The notes under the pieces: generated by a model
Told to the model about the DNA's origin: nothing
The model's input: only the letters and a program-made list of their open reading frames with translations
The model's database searches: none
Part shown: one piece after another, positions 57,077-64,000 of the stretch
Layout of the letters: each line of letters opens with the position of its first letter
Position numbering within the stretch: position 1 is the first letter of the stretch
Assembly (NCBI GenBank): GCA_015207195.1
Contig: JADEXJ010000007.1
Location: 1 to 64,000 of the forward strand
Reading direction: 5' to 3'
DNA: 64,000 nucleotides
Origin: Pleurocapsales cyanobacterium LEGE 10410
Lineage (GTDB): Bacteria; Cyanobacteriota; Cyanobacteriia; Cyanobacteriales; Xenococcaceae
Position numbers and translations under genes: made by a program

Positions 57077-58255
57077 TTAACTAGATATCATCATAGTAGG
57101 TGCGTTAGCAGCAGAAAATTTGTCTATGGTTTGGAGAATTTTATCTACCTCAATCGGTTTGGAGAGAAAATCGGATGCGCCACAAACTTTTGCCTTGACT
57201 CGGTCAAATACGCCATCATTACCCGTTAGCATAATAATTGGTACTTCTTGTAGTTTGGAAACACGTCTAATTTGAGTGCAAACCTCATAACCATTCAAAA
57301 TAGGCATTCCTATATCTAGGAAAATCATCTTCGGGTTAACGCCAATAAGTTTAGGGACAGCTTGTATTGGCTGTTGAATACCCAAAAATCTATAGCCAGC
57401 TTTGACGATAATTTGGTTCATTATTTGGCAGATTTGCGGACTATCATCAATACAGGCAATGAGGTGATTATTTCCTGAAGCTATCGGTTTGTTTGCAGAA
57501 TTGGTCTTAGAATTAACTGAGTTTTGATCGGGAACTTTGACCAACTCCAGTAATCCTTTATGAACATAAGGATAAATAGACTTGGTAAGTAGTAGCAAAT
57601 CCTTGTTCATTCCTACTGCTAAATCTCTAAGACTTCTACGACCGTCTAGTAATTTAACAAAATTTTGGTAAACAACTGTGGGAACTGCTTTTTCTAATTG
57701 TTCTCGGCTTTTAATTTTAGGCGCATGGTCGGGATATACCGAGGTAAAACCACTTTGAATCCAAGCAGACCACTGCTGTTGCATTTGTTTAAAAGCAGAT
57801 TCAATATTAATACTAATCAAAGAATGGTTGCTAGTCTCGCCTATTAAGGTGGAGAGAGATGCTTTTTCTGCCTCTAATTCTAAAGGAGTTGACTTTTCTT
57901 GCTGGAAAATATCAAAAAATACTTCGATAATTTTACTTACAACAAGCCGTTGGATATTCTCAGGGGTAGATAGATTCTGCTTTAGTAAAACAATTAGGCT
58001 GCTGTATTCTGAACATTTGTATTTTTCACTATCACGGAAGTTAACTTGCTTTAAATCAACCTTGGGACAATATTTGCTCAAATGCCTTTGCCAAGAACGG
58101 TGAGAGTGAATACCGCCACTTGCCCAAAATAACTTACCTTCGTTAAAATATATTTGCCAATTAGTGTTGTTGCTTACTTTAGTTTTGATATGAGCAATAC
58201 CAGTAAAAGATTGCTTTTTAAGATTATTAAGTAAAGCAAATATCATATTCTTCAA
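57077..58255 (-). CDS. PATAN-domain response regulator (locus 3, copy 1)
   Basis: A 392-residue regulator with the same domain order as its neighbour: PATAN part (QSFTGIAHIKTKVSNNTNWQ, FNEGKLFWASGGIHSHRSWQ, VYQNFVKLLDGRRSLRDLA) and receiver (LIACIDDSPQICQIM, MIFLDIGMPILNGYE, LTGNDG, LSKPIEVDKI). Similarity runs along the whole length but many positions differ, so the duplication is not recent. A 270-base gap separates the two copies. Having two outputs could allow opposite or graded responses to light; this is inference. Confidence 0.9.
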   Translation of the reverse strand: MKNMIFALLNNLKKQSFTGIAHIKTKVSNNTNWQIYFNEGKLFWASGGIHSHRSWQRHLSKYCPKVDLKQVNFRDSEKYKCSEYSSLIVLLKQNLSTPENIQRLVVSKIIEVFFDIFQQEKSTPLELEAEKASLSTLIGETSNHSLISINIESAFKQMQQQWSAWIQSGFTSVYPDHAPKIKSREQLEKAVPTVVYQNFVKLLDGRRSLRDLAVGMNKDLLLLTKSIYPYVHKGLLELVKVPDQNSVNSKTNSANKPIASGNNHLIACIDDSPQICQIMNQIIVKAGYRFLGIQQPIQAVPKLIGVNPKMIFLDIGMPILNGYEVCTQIRRVSKLQEVPIIMLTGNDGVFDRVKAKVCGASDFLSKPIEVDKILQTIDKFSAANAPTMMISS

Positions 58256-58410
58256 AATATAAAATTATCTATTTACATAAAACTATAAAATTTTTGTCCT
58301 CAGTTGGCATCGGTGTATATAAGTAAAATCATTTATATTGGCATCTATAAATCCCTCGATGCACTGTAATTCTCAGGCAAGGCAACCAAACAATCTAAGT
58401 AATTTTTTAA

Positions 58411-59247
58411 ATGGTAAGTAATTCAAACTTGGGCAAACTTTATTTGGTAGGAACACCTATTGGCAATTTAGAAGATATTACTTTAAGAGCAATTCGGACT
58501 CTCAAGGAGGTCGATTTAATTGCAGCAGAAGATACTCGACGTACAGGAAAATTGCTTAAACATCTACAGATTGAAACGCCTCAGATCAGCTATCACGAAC
58601 ATAACCATGACTCTCGAATTCAGGATATGATAGCTTATTGGCAACAGGAAAAAAATATTGCTCTAGTTACAGATGCGGGGATGCCGAGTATCTCCGATCC
58701 TGGAGTTAAATTGGTGCAGAGTGCGATCGCCCTAGACATCACGGTAATTCCTATACCAGGAGGGACGGCGGTTATTAGTGCTTTGGCTGCATCGGGTATG
58801 CCAACTAATAGATTTGCTTTTGAAGGTTTTCTGCCACAAAAAGACAGCGATCGCACTTCTAGGTTAGAGCTATTGCGCAGCGAAACCAGAACAATAGTTT
58901 TATATGAAGCTCCTCACCGTATAGTGAAAACTTTAACCGATTTAGCCTCGGTGATGGGTGCAGAACGAGAAATTGTCTTGGCACGTGAACTAACCAAGAT
59001 ATACGAAGAATTTTGGCGTGGCAGTATTGGGGAGGCGATCGCCATGTATGCAGAACGTCAACCCAAGGGAGAATATACTTTAGTCTTGAAAGGTGCAGCA
59101 GAGGGTGACTTAATTACCTCAGAGGCAGAGCTAAAAAATGAATTGCAGCAGTTATTAGATCGGGGAATGACGCGATCGCAAGCTAGCAGTCATTTGGCAA
59201 AGTTGACCTCTATGTCACGCAGAGAAATCTATCAATTGGATTTGTAG
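58411..59247 (+). CDS. rsmI: 16S rRNA (cytidine(1402)-2'-O)-methyltransferase
   Basis: SAM-dependent methylase of the tetrapyrrole-methylase fold that 2'-O-methylates C1402 in the ribosomal decoding centre. The protein is 278 residues, normal. Marks are LYLVGTPIGNLEDITLRAI, DLIAAEDTRRTGKLLKHL, SYHEHN, VTDAGMPSISDPG and VLYEAPHRIVKTL. It is monocistronic, divergent from locus 3 and convergent with gap2. Downstream are a heptamer repeat and the gap2 terminator. Confidence 0.97.
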   Translation: MVSNSNLGKLYLVGTPIGNLEDITLRAIRTLKEVDLIAAEDTRRTGKLLKHLQIETPQISYHEHNHDSRIQDMIAYWQQEKNIALVTDAGMPSISDPGVKLVQSAIALDITVIPIPGGTAVISALAASGMPTNRFAFEGFLPQKDSDRTSRLELLRSETRTIVLYEAPHRIVKTLTDLASVMGAEREIVLARELTKIYEEFWRGSIGEAIAMYAERQPKGEYTLVLKGAAEGDLITSEAELKNELQQLLDRGMTRSQASSHLAKLTSMSRREIYQLDL

Positions 59248-59286
59248 CCGTACCAGTTTAGATTTGGAGCAACAAAAAATAGGCTC

Positions 59287-59321
59287 GTAAGTAGTAAGTA
59301 ATAAGTAATAAGTAGCAGGTA
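59287..59321. repeat. Heptanucleotide tandem repeat (STRR type)
   Basis: Five 7-base units: GTAAGTA twice, ATAAGTA twice and GCAGGTA. Same family as the arrays at 12476-12517 and 15034-15085. Confidence 0.75.
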
Positions 59322-59353
59322 TTTATTGGGACAAGCAACGCCCAAAACCACAC

Positions 59354-59390
59354 AAAAAAGCATCTCGCCTAACTATAGTTAGGGAGATGC
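59354..59390 (-). terminator. Intrinsic terminator of gap2
   Basis: On the minus strand GCATCTC and CCTAACT pair with AGTTAGG and GAGATGC (one bulged base), followed by six T (complement of 59354-59359). A long, stable stem about 40 bases after the gap2 stop. Confidence 0.85.
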
Positions 59391-59430
59391 CTGCAAAAAA
59401 AACTAATTATATTAATTCAACTTAGTTAAA

Positions 59431-60450
59431 CTAGCCTTGTATACCGCCAGCAACTATTTGAGCTAGATCGACAACACGCTGAGAATAACCCCACTCGTTG
59501 TCATACCAAGCGATTACTTTAACCATATCGCCATCTAGAACTAGGGTAAGATCTCCATCAACAGTAGAAGATACGTTAGTCCCTTTAAAATCGGAGGATA
59601 CTAAAGGTAGGTCTGTGAAACCTAAAATGCCTTTGAGAGATCCTTCAGCAGCTTTTTTGAGTGCGTCATTGACTTCCTCGGCGATAGTATTCTTCTCGAC
59701 TTGAGCAACCAGGTCAACCACAGAAACGTTAGGAGTAGGTACACGCATGGCAATACCATTTAGTTTTCCTTTTAATTGAGGCAGGACTAAGGCGACTGCT
59801 TGAGCTGCACCAGTGGAAGTGGGTACAATATTAACTGCTGCTGCTCTTGCTCTTCTTAAGTCGCGATGGCTAGCATCTAAAATACGTTGGTCACCAGTGT
59901 AACTGTGAACGGTAGTCATCGTACCTTTGATGATGCCGAAGTGTTCGTCAATAACTTTAGCAATGGGAGCTAAACAGTTAGTAGTACAGCTAGCGTTGCT
60001 GACAATATCAAATTCATCAGGCTTATAATCTTTATCGTTAACGCCAACCACATAAGTACCAATATTAGGACCACGACCAGGAGCAGTGATCACTACTTTT
60101 TTTGCGCCAGCTTGGAGATGTTTGCCTGCACCCTCGGCATCGCGGAAAACACCAGTAGCTTCAATGACAAGATCGACATCCCACTCTTTCCAAGGCAAGT
60201 TCAAAGGATTGCGATCGGATACGCACTTGACTGTTTTACCGTTGACGATTAGGGAATTAGTGTCATGATCAATATCTGCATCTAAAACACCCAGCATAGT
60301 GTCATACTTCAATAGCAGAGAATTAGTTTTAGGGTCGGAAGTATCATTGATACCTACCAACTCCAGATTGGTATCTCCCCCCCTACTTAGTAAGCATCTG
60401 ACAAAATTACGACCGATACGTCCAAAACCGTTGATTGCTACTCTAACCAC
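59431..60450 (-). CDS. gap2: Glyceraldehyde-3-phosphate dehydrogenase, Gap2 type
   Basis: Tetrameric dehydrogenase of the Calvin cycle, and of gluconeogenesis, in cyanobacteria; Gap2 uses NADP(H) as well as NAD(H). It has 339 residues. The NAD(P) fold starts [15 protein letters not shown], the catalytic cysteine is in [15 protein letters not shown] and the S-loop region reads [35 protein letters not shown] fits Gap2 better than glycolytic Gap1. The start is a GTG at 60448-60450. It has its own promoter space (shared with murC) and a strong terminator. It lacks the CP12-like tail of plant GapB. Confidence 0.96.
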   Translation of the reverse strand: MVRVAINGFGRIGRNFVRCLLSRGGDTNLELVGINDTSDPKTNSLLLKYDTMLGVLDADIDHDTNSLIVNGKTVKCVSDRNPLNLPWKEWDVDLVIEATGVFRDAEGAGKHLQAGAKKVVITAPGRGPNIGTYVVGVNDKDYKPDEFDIVSNASCTTNCLAPIAKVIDEHFGIIKGTMTTVHSYTGDQRILDASHRDLRRARAAAVNIVPTSTGAAQAVALVLPQLKGKLNGIAMRVPTPNVSVVDLVAQVEKNTIAEEVNDALKKAAEGSLKGILGFTDLPLVSSDFKGTNVSSTVDGDLTLVLDGDMVKVIAWYDNEWGYSQRVVDLAQIVAGGIQG

Positions 60451-60844
60451 TATTCTCTTGCCCTCTATTTTATTAGGTTAATAGATTAAAACATTCTTAA
60501 TAAGACTCATCATATCGTAAAGTAAGCACAATTCAAGACCTTACCCAGAATCAATATTGCACCTCAATCAGAGCAAAAATCTGAACCCAATATATTGCTT
60601 CCCACGGAAAATATTACGAAAATCTTACGGCGTTGTCTTAATAGCAATTAAACAGTAGATTTATCAGCCAATTTTCTAAAATATATAAATCTTAAACACA
60701 AATTTAACTGTTTATTCTCTGTAGTTTGTACCTAAGTTAAAAAAAATACTGTTATCATAGCCCGTATTGTTTAGAGCGATGGGAAACAGGATACTTTACC
60801 TCAAGACAAAAAAGTAGTCTGGAATCCTGGAAGATATTTGTGCT
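60451..60844. other. Divergent promoter region between gap2 and murC
   Basis: About 390 AT-rich bases. No repeat or small gene seen. It must carry the promoters for both flanking genes, but no confident -35/-10 or NtcA-type site (GTA-N8-TAC) was identified. Confidence 0.5.
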
Positions 60845-62332
60845 ATGGCAGGAGACAAAATGGCGAGAGTAGATTTAAATGGTAGACCATTTCACTTTAT
60901 TGGTATTGGCGGAATTGGAATGTCGGCTTTAGCTCAGATTCTCGCTCAACGCCAGCTGTCAGTTTCGGGTTCCGATCTGCGTTCTAGTCATATTACCGAT
61001 CGCCTAGAAGCATTAGGAGTTAAGATTTTTTATCAGCAAGAGGCAAACAATCTTAATTTCTTTGGGAGCGATCGCCAGCAACGCCGACCATTAAGAGTAT
61101 TAGCAGGAGGTGAATCTGCTCTTGAGGAAGTGAAAGGCTCAACTACCAAGACTTATTCCTTACCGCAAATCATTTGTTCCACAGCGATCGCTCCGACTAA
61201 TCCTGAATATCAGGCAGCAGTGAAACTCGGTTGTCCTATATTTCATCGTTCAGATCTGTTGGCAGCTTTGATCGAGCAGTATGAAAGTATTGCTGTTTCG
61301 GGGACACATGGAAAAACTACTACCAGTAGCTTGATCGGCTACATGATGTATCAAAGTAATCTTGACCCCACAATTATTGTCGGTGGGGAGGTAGATGCTT
61401 GGGATGGCAACGCTAGAAGTGGACAGGGAAAGTATTTAGTAGCAGAAGCAGATGAGTCGGATGGTTCTTTGGTTAAGCATCATCCCAGTATTGGCGTAAT
61501 TACCAATATTGAATTAGACCATCCCGATCGCTATCAAAACATTCAACAGGTAATTGATATTTTCCAGACTTTTGCTAGTCAATGCCAAACTTTAATCGGC
61601 TGTATCGACGATCCAATTGTCCGTAATAAATTAACTGTAGACATCAGCTATAGTTTAAATCCAGACTCAGAAGCAGACTATACCGCCAAAAACGTTAGCT
61701 ATCACGATCGCGGAACTACTGCTGAAATTTGGGAACGAGGGGTAAGTTTAGGATCATTACGGCTACCACTGTTAGGAGAACATAACCTAAGTAATGCCCT
61801 AGCTGCGATCGCCGTTGGCAGACAGGCTGGTTTAGAATTTGCCACTATTTCTCAGTCTATAGCTACTTTTGCAGGAACTAAAAGACGGTTCGAGCATCGT
61901 GGAGAAGCCAATGACATTACTTTTATTGATGACTATGCCCATCATCCCAAAGAAATAGAAGTTACTTTGGCTGCTGCTAAACTAAGAGTAGCAGGGAATA
62001 AATCGTTAAAAAGAGTCGTAGCGATTTTTCAGCCCCACCGCTACAGTCGTACCAAAACTTTTTTAACTGAATTTGCCGATGTCCTCCAAAATGCCGATGT
62101 CGTAATAATTACTGATATTTACAGTGCAGGAGAAAAAAATATCTTTGGCATTAGTGGAGAAGATTTAGTCAAGGCGATCGCCCTCAAGCATCATCATGTC
62201 CACTATCATGCTGCGGTAGATTCTATTGCCGAGTTTCTGCATCGAGAAATATTACAGCCTGGAGATTTAGCCATGTTTTTGGGTGCGGGCAATCTCAATC
62301 AGGCTATTGCTCAAACTATTGCTTTATATTAA
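60845..62332 (+). CDS. murC: UDP-N-acetylmuramate--L-alanine ligase
   Basis: Adds L-alanine to UDP-MurNAc, the first peptide step of peptidoglycan. The protein is 495 residues. The N-terminal Rossmann motif is FHFIGIGGIGMSALAQ, the ATP P-loop is AVSGTHGKTTTSSLIG, and central marks are VAEADESDGSLVKH and NIELDHPDRY. The C-terminal domain has FIDDYAHHPKEIEVTL and FQPHRYSRTKTF. There is a variable insert near residues 75-105 before LPQIICSTAI. murB follows 122 bases downstream, the usual cyanobacterial pairing. Confidence 0.97.
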   Translation: MAGDKMARVDLNGRPFHFIGIGGIGMSALAQILAQRQLSVSGSDLRSSHITDRLEALGVKIFYQQEANNLNFFGSDRQQRRPLRVLAGGESALEEVKGSTTKTYSLPQIICSTAIAPTNPEYQAAVKLGCPIFHRSDLLAALIEQYESIAVSGTHGKTTTSSLIGYMMYQSNLDPTIIVGGEVDAWDGNARSGQGKYLVAEADESDGSLVKHHPSIGVITNIELDHPDRYQNIQQVIDIFQTFASQCQTLIGCIDDPIVRNKLTVDISYSLNPDSEADYTAKNVSYHDRGTTAEIWERGVSLGSLRLPLLGEHNLSNALAAIAVGRQAGLEFATISQSIATFAGTKRRFEHRGEANDITFIDDYAHHPKEIEVTLAAAKLRVAGNKSLKRVVAIFQPHRYSRTKTFLTEFADVLQNADVVIITDIYSAGEKNIFGISGEDLVKAIALKHHHVHYHAAVDSIAEFLHREILQPGDLAMFLGAGNLNQAIAQTIALY

Positions 62333-62454
62333 GTCGATCTCGATTGGCTTCACTACCTGACAACTTCAGTATGACGACACTAGCCAAATGATGTTTGAAG
62401 AGATATTATCGAACGACCCTAATGATTAATTGTGAACGAGCAATTATTGATTAA

Positions 62455-63339
62455 ATGAATAGCGACAAATTAATTCAGTCTGGCATATCTTTGGCAAGCC
62501 AAACTTCCTACAAAGTTGGGGGAGACGCTCAATGGTACGCTGCGCCGAGAAATTGGGAGGAACTGGAGGCAAGCTTTGAATGGTATCAGGCTCAAGATGT
62601 TCCCTTAACCTTGTTGGGGGCTGGTTCTAATTTACTGATCAGCGATCGCGGTATACCAGGGTTAGTACTGTCAACTCGCTATTTTCGCGGTTATGAATTC
62701 AATCCAGAAACGGGTGTTTTAATTGCGGATGCGGGAGAAGCGATCGCCAAACTAGCCTGGAAAGCTGCCAAACGGGGTTTTAAAGGGCTGGAATGGGCGG
62801 TGGGAATTCCTGGTACTGTTGGGGGTGGAGTGGTAATGAATGCAGGCGCACACGCTGCTTGTATGGCAGATATTTTGGTCAGTGCTACGATATTATCTCC
62901 TAATGGTACGGTAACTGAATTAAAGCCTGAGGATTTAGCCTATAGCTACCGTAGTTCCAATTTACAGGGGGGCAAAAATTTAGTAGTTAAAGCTACCATG
63001 CAGCTAGAACCTGGCTATGCCAAAGCCGAAATTATGGAACTTTCTCAGCAAAATTGGACACAGCGCAAGACGACTCAACCCTATCATCTTCCTAGCTGTG
63101 GTAGTGTTTTCCGCAATCCTCAACCTCACGCAGCAGGGAAACTAATCGAACAGTTAGGTTTAAAAGGCTATAAGATTGGTGATGCTCAGATAGCTCACCG
63201 CCATGCCAACTTCATTCTTAACTGTGGTACGGCTACCGCCAAAGATATATTTGAATTAATTCGTTATGCTCAAGAAAAAGTAGAATATCATTGGTCAGTA
63301 ACTTTAGAGCCAGAAGTTAAGCTGCTTGGAGAGTTTTAA
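62455..63339 (+). CDS. murB: UDP-N-acetylenolpyruvoylglucosamine reductase
   Basis: FAD enzyme that reduces UDP-enolpyruvyl-GlcNAc to UDP-MurNAc, the step directly before MurC. The protein is 294 residues. The FAD-binding motif is LTLLGAGSNLLISDRGIPG; AVGIPGTVGGGVVMNAGAHA and the catalytic SCGSVFRNP region follow; the C-terminus has GDAQIAHRHANFILN. It looks like a type II (short) MurB. It lies between murC and the YbaB-like gene on one strand, with 122 and 75 bases between. Confidence 0.97.
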   Translation: MNSDKLIQSGISLASQTSYKVGGDAQWYAAPRNWEELEASFEWYQAQDVPLTLLGAGSNLLISDRGIPGLVLSTRYFRGYEFNPETGVLIADAGEAIAKLAWKAAKRGFKGLEWAVGIPGTVGGGVVMNAGAHAACMADILVSATILSPNGTVTELKPEDLAYSYRSSNLQGGKNLVVKATMQLEPGYAKAEIMELSQQNWTQRKTTQPYHLPSCGSVFRNPQPHAAGKLIEQLGLKGYKIGDAQIAHRHANFILNCGTATAKDIFELIRYAQEKVEYHWSVTLEPEVKLLGEF

Positions 63340-63414
63340 ATAGCCGATCTCTAGGTTATGCTAATTGTTCTAATAGATTTTGTAGTCACTAATAAACAAA
63401 CTAACTAAACAGAT

Positions 63415-63753
63415 ATGGCAGGAAAAGGATTTGGTCCATTAGGAAAAATGAGAGAACTTGCTGATGCTTTCAAAAAAGCTCAGGAGGTGCAAGCAGGAGC
63501 GCAACAACTCCAAAATGAATTGGAGCAGATGGAAATTGAAGGAACAAGCGAAGATGGCTTGGTTAAAGTAGTTATGAGTGGCAACCAAGAACCCCGTCGC
63601 GTAGAGATTTCTCCTGATGCGATGTCTCAGGAAGCAGAGGCTCTTTCTGCATCTGTTTCCGCAGCCATGAAATCTGCTTACGAACAGTCTACCGACTTAA
63701 TGCGGGGACGCATGGAAGAATTGACCAGTGGTTTGAATCTTCCTGGAATGTAA
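63415..63753 (+). CDS. YbaB/EbfC-family nucleoid-associated protein
   Basis: A 112-residue dimeric tweezer-like DNA-binding protein. [20 protein letters not shown] forms the first long helix, [20 protein letters not shown] the beta-sheet and [20 protein letters not shown] the last helix. The family binds DNA broadly and affects nucleoid structure. A terminator follows 36 bases later. Length is normal. Confidence 0.93.
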   Translation: MAGKGFGPLGKMRELADAFKKAQEVQAGAQQLQNELEQMEIEGTSEDGLVKVVMSGNQEPRRVEISPDAMSQEAEALSASVSAAMKSAYEQSTDLMRGRMEELTSGLNLPGM

Positions 63754-63788
63754 ATTGGGGTAATTTTTGCTTGGTCGTTGAATTGCTG

Positions 63789-63818
63789 ATAGGGGGACTA
63801 AAAAACCTCCTATTTTTT
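63789..63818 (+). terminator. Intrinsic terminator of the YbaB gene
   Basis: ATAGGGGG (63789-63796) pairs with CCTCCTAT (63806-63813, one G-U pair), followed by a T-run to 63818. It lies on the plus strand, ending the murC-murB-ybaB direction. Confidence 0.75.
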
Positions 63819-63948
63819 GTGGCAATTTTTGGTATGGACTCGGCTGGAATAAAAGTAATCTGAAATACTTATAGTCATTCCAAAAAAACCAAAGGTATAA
63901 TCGACTGAACCAAAATCGTTTTTAGCCCTATTTAACGACTAACGACTA

Positions 63949-63972
63949 ATATGCGAAGCGGTATCCTTTAGG
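63949..63972 (+). repeat. 24-nt dispersed element inside an ACGACTA array
   Basis: Core GCGAAGCGGTATCCTTTAGG preceded by ATAT. ACGACTA stands twice before it (63935-63948) and once directly after it (63973-63979). Related copies are at 15049-15072 and, inverted, 6739-6762. Confidence 0.7.
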
Positions 63973-64000
63973 ACGACTATAAAAGTTGCGATCGCTCGTT

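Noticed and set aside
60451-60844. NtcA site upstream of gap2/murC
   Set aside because: GTAGTTTGTAC near 60720 resembles the half sites but has the wrong spacing (five instead of eight bases).

Overview
The window is chromosomal DNA of a cyanobacterium. The palindrome GCGATCGC (HIP1) and its core recur throughout. There is a phycocyanin lyase (cpcT), a Gap2-type glyceraldehyde-3-phosphate dehydrogenase and a squalene-hopene cyclase, and chemosensory loci with PATAN-domain response regulators, which are typical of cyanobacteria. Base composition is AT-rich outside genes. Gene content and the many dispersed short repeats suggest a larger-genome lineage (a Pleurocapsa/Stanieria-like unicell or a relative), but that placement is only an impression.

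Layout. 1-83 is the start of a cut-off gene. 654-11157 holds housekeeping genes: speA, mutM, cpcT, uvrC, pyrH-frr (overlapping), a redoxin without its usual cysteines, speB, a DCC-family thiol protein and nfi. 11520-14990 has a MshEN-like/pentapeptide fusion protein and pnp. 15089-22279 is chemosensory locus 1: PATAN regulator, double CheW, a frameshifted transducer, hybrid CheA and two CheB-receiver-like regulators. 22769-30273 has tRNA-His, a DUF4359-like protein, a cupin, cutA, a pentapeptide-repeat protein, an HTH/acidic-linker protein, carA and shc. 30547-37522 is locus 2, like pilG-H-I-J-L of Synechocystis and hmp of Nostoc. 37796-46868 has a GH63-type glucosidase, a K+ uptake pair (trkA-N/trkH), a MOSC protein, a CysQ-like phosphatase, cobM and lgt. 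47052-58255 is locus 3, a phototaxis-type locus whose transducer carries five GAF domains, at least one with the canonical bilin-binding Cys-His. 58411-63753 has rsmI, gap2, murC, murB and a YbaB/EbfC protein.

How it fits together. Loci 1-3 lie on the minus strand and share one transcriptional order: PATAN regulator, (CheY), CheW, transducer, hybrid CheA. Such loci control type IV pilus motility in other cyanobacteria. Here they cover about 26 kb of a 43-kb stretch, with metabolic genes between them. No CheR or catalytic CheB gene is visible. The MshEN-like/pentapeptide protein could add a c-di-GMP input, but that is inference.

Non-coding structure is unusually readable. A 24-nt element sits precisely inside other repeats at three places. 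A 176-bp MITE-like element with imperfect 19-bp terminal inverted repeats lies at 40538-40713, with partial relatives at 28188 and 4428. TGTAGGGTGGGCA palindromic elements occur near speA and twice after carA, where one supplies the carA stop codon. Heptameric tandem repeats lie at 12476, around 15034 and at 59287. No CRISPR array, rRNA or complete insertion sequence was seen.
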